The notes under the pieces are model-generated. The model saw nothing but the letters and a program-made list of their open reading frames with translations, did no database searches and was not told where the DNA came from. A stretch of 64,000 bases of DNA from Fructilactobacillus fructivorans. GTDB taxonomy: Bacteria; Bacillota; Bacilli; Lactobacillales; Lactobacillaceae. The stretch lies in contig NZ_AZDS01000001.1 in assembly GCF_001434095.1 (NCBI RefSeq), positions 1 through 64,000 of the forward strand, written 5' to 3'. A program made the position numbers and the translations under genes. Positions 17,989 through 26,031 of this stretch are shown piece after piece. Every line of letters begins with the position of its first letter. Position 1 is the stretch's first letter.

Positions 17989-18813
17989 TCATGCTTCGTG
18001 TTCATGCATAAATTTAGGAAGTCTCTTTGAAATCTGATGGGGAAGGACAACATACTGTGTATTTGCCAATTCATCAGCAATGGCACTATGAGAATAAACC
18101 GCGGCTAAAACCGCATCAACTTCGTTATCGAATTGGGCTACAAATCCACCGATAATTCCAGCAAGGGTATCACCCATACCTCCAGTTGCTTGAGCAGGCG
18201 TTCCAGTCGTATTTTGATAGACTTCATTGGGAGTGTAAACTTCAGTTCGATCAGATTTAAGAACAACAATTCCACCAATTTTGTCACGAGCGGCCTTATT
18301 ACGTTCTTCGGTTTGATCTGCCATTTTAATTCCTGAAAGACGCTGCCATTCCATCTGATGTGGCGTAAAAATTAATTTAGCATCTGGAAGTTTGAGGCCG
18401 CGTTCAGCAACCATGGTAATGGCTGACCCATCAATTAGTAAAGTTTGATCTGGGGTGACAGTATCAAAGACGGTTTCCATAATTTCGCAACTATGATCAT
18501 CAGTTCCAAGACCAGAACCAATCGTAATGACCTTCATTGATTTAATTAATTGAACCATTTGATCAGTGTCATTATAATCTGCAAACATGGCTTCTGGTAG
18601 CCAAGCATGAAGAGAACTTTGATTGGTGGGATCTGTGATAGTGGTAGTGAGTCCAGCTCCTGAGTAAACTGCTCCAAGCGAGCTCATGATAATTGCACCA
18701 CCAAAGTTTTCATTACCACCAATTAGAGCAATTTTGCCGTAAGTTCCCTTAAAACTATTTTTAGGACGGATTCGAATGGTTTTAGTTAAGATTGATTTGT
18801 CAATTTTTTTCAT
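17989..18813 (-). CDS. nnrD: ADP-dependent NAD(P)H-hydrate dehydratase
   Basis: 274 residues of the YXKO/ribokinase-like family. GKIALIGGNENFGGA near the N-terminus, the VITIGSGLGTD segment, IFTPHQMEWQRL and TGGMGDTLAGIIGG are family motifs. It repairs NADHX/NADPHX hydrates using ADP. The ATG at 18813 has GAGGTG 7 nt upstream; a GTG nine bases earlier is in frame but lies on the ribosome binding site. The epimerase partner is not in this window. Confidence 0.93.
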   Translation of the reverse strand: MKKIDKSILTKTIRIRPKNSFKGTYGKIALIGGNENFGGAIIMSSLGAVYSGAGLTTTITDPTNQSSLHAWLPEAMFADYNDTDQMVQLIKSMKVITIGSGLGTDDHSCEIMETVFDTVTPDQTLLIDGSAITMVAERGLKLPDAKLIFTPHQMEWQRLSGIKMADQTEERNKAARDKIGGIVVLKSDRTEVYTPNEVYQNTTGTPAQATGGMGDTLAGIIGGFVAQFDNEVDAVLAAVYSHSAIADELANTQYVVLPHQISKRLPKFMHEHEA

Positions 18814-18924
18814 TTTATTCACCTCGTTTGCATTATATCATTCAGAGATTGAATGTTGGTTAAACGAGTTGCTGCTTTCTTGATTATGTTAAAATAAGAA
18901 ATAATGACGTAGGAGGATTTTAAA

Positions 18925-20328
18925 ATGGCAATTGACTGGAAAAGTAAAGCACAAGATTATAAAAATGATTATTTAAATGATTTAAAAAAATTAGTTTCAA
19001 TTGATAGTTCTAGAGATCTCGACAACGCAACGGATGAGTTCCCGTTAGGACCAGGTCCAGCACATGCACTACAACAATTTCTTGAATTTGGTGATCGAGA
19101 TGGCTTTACCACCAAGAACATTGATAATGTAGTTGGTTACATTGAATATGGTTCTGGAGATGAAACCATGGCAATTTTGTCACATGCAGACGAAATGCCT
19201 GGTGGAGCTGGTTGGGATACTAATCCATTTGAGTTGAAAATCGATGGAGATAATGCTATTGGACGAGGTGTCTCTGACGATAAGGGGCCTGGACTTGCCG
19301 CTTACTATGGACTTAAGATGCTTAAGGACCAGGGAATTGAACCCCAAGTGAAGATTCGTTTGATTATTGGAACTGATGAAGAATGTGATTGGACAGGTAT
19401 GAAACGTTACTTTGAAGTTGAACCAACTCCTTCGTTTGGCTTTTCACCGGATGCAGAGTTCCCTTTAATCAATGGTGAAAAGGGGAATGTTACCATTGAA
19501 ACTCATTTTGATTCCAATCAAAGTGATGGGGATAATACTCTGATTAACTTTAAAGCTGGATTACGTGAAAACATGGTTCCGCGAGATGCTGAAGCTGAGG
19601 TTACGGCGGCCAATGTATCTAATATGGCGGATCAGTTTGAGCAATACTTAGATAAAGTTCCAGTTACTGGAAGTTATGAAATTGAAGGTGACAACATTAA
19701 ACTTACCATCGTTGGTAAAGCTGCTCATGGGATGGAACCTAAGAATGGAATCAATGCCGGGACTTATTTGGCAGATTTTCTGGTGGATTACAGTTTTGAT
19801 ACTAGTGGTGCCAACATTATTAACTTCATTGATGAAAAGCTTCATGATGATTCTCGGGCCCACAAACTTGGACTTAATTTTACGGATGATGTAATGGGTG
19901 AATTAACCATGAATGTTGGATTAATGAACTTTAGTCACAAAGATGGAGGAATGGTCAACACTAATTTCAGGTATCCTAAGGGAATTACTACTGATACGAT
20001 CCTAGCTAAGATGCAAGATGCGGCAGATCGTTTCAATGGAACAACTAAGCAAATTTCACAAATGGATCCTCATTTTGTTGATGAGAACGATCCAATTGTT
20101 AAGAAATTAATGGGAATCTATCGAGAACAAACCGATCTGGATGATGCTCAACCAGAAGTTGTTGGTGGTGGAACGTATGCCCGAATGATGAAGCGTGGTG
20201 TAGCATTTGGGGCACTTTTCCCCGGAGCTGAAGATACAATGCATCAGGCTAATGAGTATTCGCCAGTTAATGATTTGATTCTAGCAATGTCCATTTATGG
20301 TCAATCAATTTATGAATTATCTAAGTAA
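18925..20328 (+). CDS. pepV: Dipeptidase PepV (M20 family)
   Basis: 467 residues. Zinc ligands are visible in LSHADEMPGG, GRGVSDDKGP and IGTDEECDW, and the C-terminal GGGTYAR and HQANEY segments complete the M20 active site. It cleaves dipeptides in the cytoplasm, part of the lactobacillary proteolytic system. AGGAGG precedes the ATG. Monocistronic with its own terminator. Confidence 0.95.
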   Translation: MAIDWKSKAQDYKNDYLNDLKKLVSIDSSRDLDNATDEFPLGPGPAHALQQFLEFGDRDGFTTKNIDNVVGYIEYGSGDETMAILSHADEMPGGAGWDTNPFELKIDGDNAIGRGVSDDKGPGLAAYYGLKMLKDQGIEPQVKIRLIIGTDEECDWTGMKRYFEVEPTPSFGFSPDAEFPLINGEKGNVTIETHFDSNQSDGDNTLINFKAGLRENMVPRDAEAEVTAANVSNMADQFEQYLDKVPVTGSYEIEGDNIKLTIVGKAAHGMEPKNGINAGTYLADFLVDYSFDTSGANIINFIDEKLHDDSRAHKLGLNFTDDVMGELTMNVGLMNFSHKDGGMVNTNFRYPKGITTDTILAKMQDAADRFNGTTKQISQMDPHFVDENDPIVKKLMGIYREQTDLDDAQPEVVGGGTYARMMKRGVAFGALFPGAEDTMHQANEYSPVNDLILAMSIYGQSIYELSK

Positions 20329-20331
20329 GAT

Positions 20332-20371
20332 ACAAAAAAGAACTTCGATCATTTTGATCGAAGTTCTTTTT
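20332..20371. terminator. Bidirectional terminator
   Basis: AAAAAGAACTTCGATCA / TGATCGAAGTTCTTTTT between pepV and the convergent kinase gene; it overlaps the kinase stop. Confidence 0.93.
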
Positions 20372-21002
20372 ATCTGATGGTTTTTAATTTGTCGTCAATT
20401 TGATTCAAAATTATCTTTACGTTTTTGGGATCTTCTAGATCATATTTTTGCAGATCTACTTTCATCTTAGGACTAATGTCATAGTCTGCATACCATTTTT
20501 GGTATGCTTTCCACATTTTGTAGTAATATTCTTCCAGGCCAGGATCGTTATCCCACTGTTCGTAATCACGACCACGTTTCTTAATGCGATATAGAATCGT
20601 ATCAAAATCACTATAAGCATAGACCAACAGATCAGGACTCTTTTTTGGAAGTTCCTTTAATTCTGCCATCATGTTATCTAATAATTTTAAGTACACTTCA
20701 AGTTCAACGTCTGAAATGTTTCCCTCGGCGTTGTTTTCTTTGGTAAATAAAGCATCTTCGTAAATCGAACGGTCAAGTACATTATTATCTTGTTTTAATG
20801 CCTTTTTAATCATCGAGAACCGTTTATTTAAGAAATAAATCTGAAGTAAAAAGCCATACTGCTTTGGATCCTTATAGTAAAGTGGCAAGACAGGATTGTC
20901 ACCTACTGGCTCATAGAAGGGCTCTGTTCCGTAATGTGCAGCGATTTTTCCCGTTAAGGTGGTTTTCCCCACACCAATCATTCCAGCTGTAATAATCACC
21001 AT
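20370..21002 (-). CDS. Deoxynucleoside kinase (dAdo/dGuo kinase type)
   Basis: 210 residues. The P-loop GMIGVGKTT lies at the N-terminus, followed by the substrate segment FYEPVGDNPVLP and the LDRSIYEDALF (DRS) motif of the deoxyadenosine/deoxyguanosine kinase family of lactobacilli. It phosphorylates salvaged deoxynucleosides. The ATG at 21002 follows AGAGGAG; the frame extends upstream to 21083 without a ribosome binding site. Lactobacilli usually carry two such genes in tandem; only one is seen here. Confidence 0.9.
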   Translation of the reverse strand: MVIITAGMIGVGKTTLTGKIAAHYGTEPFYEPVGDNPVLPLYYKDPKQYGFLLQIYFLNKRFSMIKKALKQDNNVLDRSIYEDALFTKENNAEGNISDVELEVYLKLLDNMMAELKELPKKSPDLLVYAYSDFDTILYRIKKRGRDYEQWDNDPGLEEYYYKMWKAYQKWYADYDISPKMKVDLQKYDLEDPKNVKIILNQIDDKLKTIR

Positions 21003-21159
21003 GCTTAGCTCCTCTTTTAGTTTAATAACGTCTTTTAGTATATCATTTCGAATCTTTAAGGTTAATGATGGATATGAAGTCAAAATTACCCCCTTTGTCT
21101 GAGAGATTGGTATTATGGTATTCTATGTAAGTAAGAAAATTTGGAGATGAATTTAATTA

Positions 21160-21846
21160 ATGAAATGGGAAATGAATCTAATTAACTTTTTGAAAAGAGC
21201 AGTCATCTTTATTGGCTTAATCCTATTTATTTTTGCCGTTCAAATACCGGTTCAGTTGATTGGGATTAAAAATTATCATGGGATAAAAGCATTTCTTTGG
21301 GGTGCCTTTTACCTTGCTCTTTTTTTAGTGATCATTGGTTTGGCATTCTGGGCTTATCGAAGTGTGTACCGTCAGCATAGCCATAAGATTACTTTTCATG
21401 ATTTAAAAATTATTTTAATGGCAATTTTGAGTTTCTTTATTATTGAAATTGTGCTGCAATTTTTTAATAAATTGATTTTCAATCAAGTTGGTACGAAAAA
21501 TAATAATGCGATTCTGAGTCTTTTTCAGAGTAATACCACGGTGCTTGTTTTAATGAGCATTTCAGCGGTTTTTTTATCACCAGTTTTAGAAGAATTAGTA
21601 TTTAGAGGCTTTTTCATCAATGCTTTTTTTAATCAGAATGCTTTCTGGCTACCAATTGTTTTTAGTGGCCTACTTTTTTCTTGTGGTCACATGAGTTCAA
21701 ACGTCATTAGCTTCATGATTTATGCCATCTTAGGGATGATTTTAGCTTACGTATACAAAAAAACAGGGAAAATTGAAGTTTCGATTGGAGTTCATTTTTT
21801 AAACAATCTGATCGCAACTGGATTTATGTTACTTGCTGTACTGTAA
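21160..21846 (+). CDS. CPBP-family intramembrane metalloprotease
   Basis: 228-residue membrane protein with the CAAX/CPBP signature: SPVLEELVFRGFF (Glu-Glu and Arg) and a later SGLLFSCGHMSSN helix with the conserved His. Members cleave prenylated or other membrane proteins, or give immunity to bacteriocins. It is 11 nt from the following gene and probably co-transcribed with it. Substrate unknown. Confidence 0.85.
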   Translation: MKWEMNLINFLKRAVIFIGLILFIFAVQIPVQLIGIKNYHGIKAFLWGAFYLALFLVIIGLAFWAYRSVYRQHSHKITFHDLKIILMAILSFFIIEIVLQFFNKLIFNQVGTKNNNAILSLFQSNTTVLVLMSISAVFLSPVLEELVFRGFFINAFFNQNAFWLPIVFSGLLFSCGHMSSNVISFMIYAILGMILAYVYKKTGKIEVSIGVHFLNNLIATGFMLLAVL

Positions 21847-21857
21847 TGGAGTAAAAA

Positions 21858-22487
21858 ATGAATATATCTGAATTTGCTTATTTTAATCAGTTAAAAAATC
21901 AATTGGCCAACACCCGTGAAGAATTAGAAGAGCGAAAGCAACATTATTTAAGCTGGGTCACCGATTTAGATCAATTAAAAAATGATTATGATGTTAATAC
22001 CATTGATGAACTAGCCAGTGTCTTGAACAATGGTGATGACGATCAGAAGACTGAGGATATCAAGAATGCCTTACTTAACAATGATGAAAATTATTTATTG
22101 AGTAATATGAAAATGTTAAATAATACCGATTTTCAGAAATGTCAGTCTTTAAGGGAACAAGTTCAAGAACTTAATCACGAATTGACGGAAGTTGAAAGAT
22201 TTTATAAGAATAGTGCTATTCCGATAATTGATAAGATGAAAAAGAGTAAAATGGTAGAAGTTACGGAAATATCAAGTTCAAAAAATAGCAGTGATACGAT
22301 TCTTCATTTTAACTTTTTATCAAATTTTACTCATTTTCAAGAGTTTTTTAGTAAAGAATTGTATGTCGATGAAATTATCAAGGATCATCTTCGTAAGCAA
22401 GAAGTTATTTCTATGATGATTTCCGAGGATAACTATCCAAATGAATATGATATGACCCGAATTGAAGATACGGAGGAAGATAATTAA
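21858..22487 (+). CDS. Coiled-coil protein of unknown function
   Basis: 209 residues, soluble, rich in Glu, Asp, Asn and Lys, with long heptad-like helices (residues 8-70 and 90-125). No recognised domain. It lies between a CPBP protease and pgpA; its stop overlaps the pgpA start by one base, so the two are translationally coupled. Confidence 0.72.
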   Translation: MNISEFAYFNQLKNQLANTREELEERKQHYLSWVTDLDQLKNDYDVNTIDELASVLNNGDDDQKTEDIKNALLNNDENYLLSNMKMLNNTDFQKCQSLREQVQELNHELTEVERFYKNSAIPIIDKMKKSKMVEVTEISSSKNSSDTILHFNFLSNFTHFQEFFSKELYVDEIIKDHLRKQEVISMMISEDNYPNEYDMTRIEDTEEDN

Positions 22488-22987
22488 TGGTAGATCGAAG
22501 AGATTATAAATATCCTGATACTCAAGCGTATGATTTTGTGGTTAAACGATTGAATGAGCATGGGGTAACAATTAAAGATATCGCAAAAATTGCGGTGGAT
22601 TTGCAAAGAAAATATTCAAATGTTCCTGATTTAGATTATGTATGTGGAATTGTCAATGACATTCTGCATAAAAGGGAAGTTTTAAATAATGCCATGGTGG
22701 GACTAGAGCTTGATCGATTAGCTCAAGCAGGTGAGTTAGAAGAACCACTAGAGAGTATCGTTTCACACGACTTGGGAGTGTTTGGAGTTGACGAAACTTT
22801 GGCACTTGGGATTGCTTCTATTTATGGAACAATTGGTGTGACTAACTATGGTGAAATTGATACCAATAAAAATGGGATTGTAAAAGAATTGGATACTAAT
22901 GGTCAGTTGGTTAATACATTTATTGATGATATTGTGGGAGCCCTTGCTGGAGCAGCCGCTGCCAAAATTGCACATGATAATGCTTAA
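22487..22987 (+). CDS. pgpA: Phosphatidylglycerophosphatase A-like protein
   Basis: 166 residues of the PgpA/YutG family: the VPDLDYVCGIVNDIL region, SHDLGVFGVDETLALGIAS and the C-terminal FIDDIVGALAGAAAAKI. PgpA proteins dephosphorylate phosphatidylglycerol phosphate, the last step of phosphatidylglycerol synthesis. This one has no clear transmembrane segment, as in the soluble Firmicutes YutG branch. Translationally coupled to the gene upstream. Confidence 0.8.
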   Translation: MVDRRDYKYPDTQAYDFVVKRLNEHGVTIKDIAKIAVDLQRKYSNVPDLDYVCGIVNDILHKREVLNNAMVGLELDRLAQAGELEEPLESIVSHDLGVFGVDETLALGIASIYGTIGVTNYGEIDTNKNGIVKELDTNGQLVNTFIDDIVGALAGAAAAKIAHDNA

Positions 22988-23023
22988 AAAAAGATCCTCA
23001 CTATTTGGTGAGGATCTTTTTTT
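22986..23023. terminator. Bidirectional terminator
   Basis: AAAAAAAGATCCTCAC / GTGAGGATCTTTTTTT with loop TATTTG, between pgpA and the convergent small gene. Confidence 0.93.
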
Positions 23024-23249
23024 ATTTTGCTTTTTTTACGGCTTTGATGCACTTGGAATCAAATCTAAACTCATCATGAATACTGGTTGACTCACCAACA
23101 TCATGTCTAACCACCTTTAACCAGTCATCCTGATTATCACCCATTCCAGTTGGGTTAACAAAGGTAACCTCAACTAAATCACCGACTTCGTAAGGTAAGT
23201 CTTTATCATATTCCACTAAATTATATGTTTCGTAAGCTTTTGTTTTCAT
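23022..23249 (-). CDS. Small hypothetical protein (75 aa)
   Basis: ATG at 23249 with GGAGGG at good spacing. The protein is acidic; the middle (PYEVGDLVEVTFVNP) looks like a small beta-barrel surface. No family is recognised. Last ordinary chromosomal gene before the accessory strip. Confidence 0.65.
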   Translation of the reverse strand: MKTKAYETYNLVEYDKDLPYEVGDLVEVTFVNPTGMGDNQDDWLKVVRHDVGESTSIHDEFRFDSKCIKAVKKAK

Positions 23250-23371
23250 AGTTTTCCCTCCATGAACTAATTATAGCAAACTATCCAAGAATCTTTTAAA
23301 ATTACGTCACCATGCAGGAAAAACTGAATAGTTAGATTGCTTCGAATACATGATAATAATTATTATATTAT

Positions 23372-23790
23372 AAGTAAAAATTAGATTAAAAATAAATTTA
23401 AATGCTGGTATAAAAGGATTTATAATTATAAGTTATAAAGTTAAAGACGTTATTGTCGTTGCTTTTAATAAAGTTTATAATCTAAAACGAGAAGTAAGCA
23501 GTAAGAGTTTCATAGTGAAATATTGAATGTTGAGATTAAACAACGAGACAATTTAGTTAGAGCTTGTGTAGGGAGCTAACTCTAACTAAGATATTACGGG
23601 GTGTGAGAAGCCTTTTATATCAGATGTTATAACTCATTAATGGTGAATATAACCGTTTAGTGGGAGCACTATGTCTTGTTAGAAATTTGAATTTAAAACA
23701 ATTATGCGAATTTATTCGTATATTTCAATATGATGAATACTCTGAAATACCATTAAGGTCACGCTACTTCGTAGTGTGACCTCTTTTTTT
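23372..23790 (+). ncRNA. Candidate structured non-coding RNA (about 420 nt)
   Basis: No open frame occurs, but the segment is dense in helices: ATTATAA...TTTATAAT (near 23424/23475), TTTCA/TGAAA (23508-23520), a perfect 10-bp helix TTAGTTAGAG / CTCTAACTAA (23553-23562, 23580-23589), GTTATA/TATAAC near 23626, ATGCGAA/TTCGTAT (23704-23721), and a strong terminator at 23757-23790. A weak promoter (TTGCTT, TATTAT) lies near 23337-23366. It does not match the conserved cores I know for RNase P, tmRNA, SRP or 6S RNA. Large phage-associated RNAs such as ROOL or GOLLD are a possibility only. Confidence 0.5.
23757..23790 (+). terminator. Strong Rho-independent terminator
   Basis: GGTCACGCTAC / GTAGTGTGACC, loop TTC, followed by TCTTTTTTT. 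It ends the candidate RNA; no protein-coding gene lies upstream of it on this strand for over 700 bases. Confidence 0.95.
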
Positions 23791-23815
23791 ATTGTGGGAA
23801 AGGAGGTGAGTCATA

Positions 23816-24052
23816 ATGAAGGAGTTTAAGCTAGTAGTTCCAAGTACAGATCGTAGTGTTTAACTTAATGGAAGAACAATTTACTATTACAGTATTGGAA
23901 ATGAGAACAACTACTCAGTCGTTTTTCCATATGATGCTGAGTATTTGAATTTACCTCATGGTAATATTGTTTTTCGCTCGATCACAGACGACTACTCTGG
24001 CAGAGCCACAGATGGTAGTTCGTATCATGCTACTATTCGTCTAAACGACTAG
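23816..24052 (+). pseudogene. 78-codon gene broken by one in-frame stop
   Basis: A perfect AAGGAGGTGA precedes ATG at 23816. The frame encodes MKEFKLVVPSTDRSV, then TAA at 23861-23863, then 62 more sense codons (LNGRTIYYYSIGNENNYSV...) to TAG at 24052. One base change would restore a 78-residue protein. The product is unrecognised, small and possibly beta-rich. Confidence 0.6.
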
Positions 24053-24094
24053 TTATGATGGGGGAGACAGAAGATTATTCTTCTGTCTCTTACA

Positions 24095-24238
24095 TAGACT
24101 CCGATAATTTTTATTGATGTGGTAATGATTTAATTAAAGTTTCTGTGGACTAATTAAGATTATGTAAATCCACTAATATAGGTTCAAGAGAACCAAAAAA
24201 TGAAGAGATAATAATGTTAATTATTATCTCTTTTTGTG
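24095..24238 (+). ncRNA. Possible small RNA with three hairpins
   Basis: Successive hairpins GTGGA...TCCAC, GGTTC/GAACC (24181-24194) and AGAGATAATAA / TTATTATCTCT with T-run (24204-24235) follow a TTGATG-type -35 near 24115. A perfect 11-bp hairpin (24064-24089) lies just upstream. No protein frame. Weak evidence. Confidence 0.3.
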
Positions 24239-24266
24239 TAATTATGATACTTTTTTCACATAGCAA

Positions 24267-24303
24267 GGCATAAATGTTGACTTGGCGGCATTTATGGTAT
24301 ACT
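24267..24303 (+). promoter_or_regulatory. Promoter with overlapping inverted repeat
   Basis: TTGACT (24277-24282) and an extended -10 TGGTATACT (24298-24303). The arms CATAAATG and CATTTATG flank the -35 region, an operator-like arrangement. It would drive the pseudogene at 24343. Confidence 0.55.
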
Positions 24304-24342
24304 TTATAAGTGTAACGAAATATATCAAAGTGGGATGATTCA

Positions 24343-24703
24343 ATGAAAAAGCGATTAAAAGAGCCATAATGATTGGTGTAGGAGTAGCAGCACTTCTTGG
24401 ATTTCAGTTAGTTAGCTATTCAGTTGATCATATGGAAACTACATACGCGGCGTCAGTAAACACTAAGGTGTCTATGACATCACAAGCAAAACCAGAATTA
24501 GCTAAATTATCGTACAATAATGGCACATAGGTCAGAATGGATTAAACAATTTAGACAAATCCCACGTTACTAAAATGGACAGATTGTCCGCTTTCATGAA
24601 TGGTGAACATAACTTTCACCAAATTAAGTTAGGTGATAAGACAATCTTAAAAACTCCAAATACAGTTAGTATGGTAAATGTTGTCGTTGTTAGAAACAGA
24701 TAG
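24343..24703 (+). pseudogene. Frameshifted gene for a small secreted protein
   Basis: Reading across frames gives MKKRLK / RAIMIGVGVAALLGFQLVSY...TTYAAS, a signal peptide with a likely cleavage site, then a short mature part that breaks near 24528 and continues as GLNNLDKSHVTKMDRLSAF...NVVVVRNR to the stop at 24703. At least two frameshifts are needed. The promoter is intact. Family not recognised. Confidence 0.6.
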
Positions 24704-24718
24704 AGTAAAACGATTTAA

Positions 24719-24762
24719 TACCTAAATCAAGCGCATTTTTAATCGATAATGCTTGTTTAGGT
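24719..24762. repeat. Long imperfect inverted repeat
   Basis: TACCTAAA-CAAGCGCAT and ATGCTTGTTTAGGTA pair over about 16 bp around a nine-base loop. There is no T-run, so it may be a degenerate terminator of the secreted pseudogene. Confidence 0.45.
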
Positions 24763-24818
24763 ATACAAAAACATTTTAAGTAATGTTTGCAAATAATTTT
24801 TTGAAGGGAATGATGTGT

Positions 24819-25640
24819 ATGATTACAATTGCATCTACTACTGATAACAATATGGCGATTCCGCTTGCGGTTAATTATTCGTCAATATTGAACAATAATA
24901 AAGATTCCGACTTTGAATTTTACGTCGTTGATGATCATTTAAGTTCTGATAGCGTTGATTTGTTAAAATCACTAGCCAAAGTCTATGATAATTGTAAGTC
25001 GATTAACTTTCTTAAACCCAACACCGCAGCATATAAGGGTGCTAACGTGACATCTCCAGATAGTGCTATTAAAGAAAACACTTATTATCGAATTGAGCTT
25101 CCTGAAGAAATTCACAGGCCAAGAATTCTCTATCTGGATGCTGATATGACGTGTGTTGGTAATATTTCAGATCTTTGGGACACTGATCTAGATGGAAACA
25201 TTGTTGGAGCAGTGGAAGATTCTGGATACGTTGATCGTTTAAAAGAAATGCATGTTAGTGATGAACCAGGCCAGTATTTTAATGCTGGATTGTTATTAAT
25301 CGATACCAAAGCTTGGAATGATAATGATACTTCTGAAAAAGTAAGAAAATTGGCACTTGATAAGCCTGAAATGTTGAAGTACCAAGATCAAGATGCTCTT
25401 AATGCCATTTTTAATGGCCATTGGAAGAAGCTTGATCCTAAGTATAATTTGCAAAGTCACTTGGTTAAGGGTGAGAGTGGATTAAACCCGATCCCTGAAC
25501 GTCGAGCAGCTGAAGCAAAGGCACTTAAGAATCCTGTAATTGTTCATTACACTAATTTCGAGAAACCATGGATTATTAAAAATAATCGCCTTCATCCGTT
25601 GCGTGATTACTATTATCAAGCAAAGAATAAGTTAATTTGA
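24819..25640 (+). CDS. Glycosyltransferase family 8 protein
   Basis: 273 residues. The N-terminal TIASTTDNNMAIPLAV and the metal-binding DxD motif in YLDADMTCVG, plus GQYFNAGLLLID and KYQDQDALNAIF, are GT8 hallmarks (LgtC/GalA-like transferases of cell-surface glycans). The ATG at 24819 is preferred to 24783 or 24810 because AAGGGA lies 9 nt upstream. It is intact although its neighbours on both sides are decayed, so it may be an accessory gene brought in by an earlier element. Confidence 0.85.
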   Translation: MITIASTTDNNMAIPLAVNYSSILNNNKDSDFEFYVVDDHLSSDSVDLLKSLAKVYDNCKSINFLKPNTAAYKGANVTSPDSAIKENTYYRIELPEEIHRPRILYLDADMTCVGNISDLWDTDLDGNIVGAVEDSGYVDRLKEMHVSDEPGQYFNAGLLLIDTKAWNDNDTSEKVRKLALDKPEMLKYQDQDALNAIFNGHWKKLDPKYNLQSHLVKGESGLNPIPERRAAEAKALKNPVIVHYTNFEKPWIIKNNRLHPLRDYYYQAKNKLI

Positions 25641-25669
25641 CTTAGGTGATTATATTAATTAAGATATGT

Positions 25670-25702
25670 AAGAAGGGCAGACGTTATGTCTGCTCTTTTT
25701 TT
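25670..25702 (+). terminator. Rho-independent terminator of the GT8 gene
   Basis: GGGCAGAC / GTCTGCTC with loop GTTAT and seven T. Confidence 0.92.
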
Positions 25703-25714
25703 GTGCAAGCATTA

Positions 25715-25942
25715 ATCAATTAGGTTAAAAGTTTATCGAAAGAATGGGCTACTCAAGATGATTTGAATAGATTTTCTGAAATAATCAAAAAGAGGTTTGA
25801 AGAAGACAACAAGAAAGGCGCTACCAATTAATTTGGTAACGCCTTTTATAAGGACACAAAAAGGACACAATTTAATTAAGTTTGATTAGATCATATATAT
25901 AAGAATGCTGATATAACAGTAATCACACATAAGCCAAAACAC
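25715..25942. mobile_element. Remnant right end (attR side) of an older prophage
   Basis: This stretch is a diverged copy of the prophage's own right end (about 60060-60289): the 3' part of the 65-aa gene, its terminator (GGCGCTACCAA / TTGGTAACGCC), a pair of 11-bp-spaced repeats (GGACACAA here, GGTCACAA/GGTCGCAA there), and the ATATATATAAGAATGCTGA block leading into the att core. It sits outside the left core, so it belongs to the chromosome as it was before the present phage integrated. Best read as the scar of an earlier phage in the same tRNA site. Confidence 0.8.
25727..25831 (+). pseudogene. 3' fragment of a homologue of the 65-aa terminal gene
   Basis: From about 25727 the frame reads KSLSKEWATQDDLNRF... 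and ends EDNKKGATN at 25831, aligning to the C-terminal half of the gene at 59970-60167 (KSFLMKQATQDDLSRF...ENNKKDVTN). The 5' half and start are missing. Confidence 0.75.
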
Positions 25943-25961
25943 ATAAAATGCCCGAGATGAG
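25943..25961. repeat. attL core (19 bp)
   Basis: ATAAAATGCCCGAGATGAG occurs here and again at 60290-60308. The last 13 bases are the 3' end of tRNA-Leu(CAG). Sequences diverge right after the core. Confidence 0.93.
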
Positions 25962-26011
25962 CATTATAAAGCACACATAATCATTGGTATAGTAGTAATT
26001 GTATTTTTAAT

Positions 26012-26031
26012 GGTCGCAATTCGGTCGCAAT
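26012..26031. repeat. Paired direct repeats near attL (integrase arm-type candidates)
   Basis: GGTCGCAAT occurs at 26012 and 26023, spaced 11 bp, overlapping the integrase stop codon. A similar pair with the same spacing lies at the other phage end (60189/60200). Confidence 0.65.

Noticed and set aside
23372-23790. RNase P, tmRNA, SRP or 6S RNA identity for the structured RNA
   Set aside because: The conserved cores expected for RNase P or tmRNA are missing, and size and helices do not suit SRP or 6S RNA.
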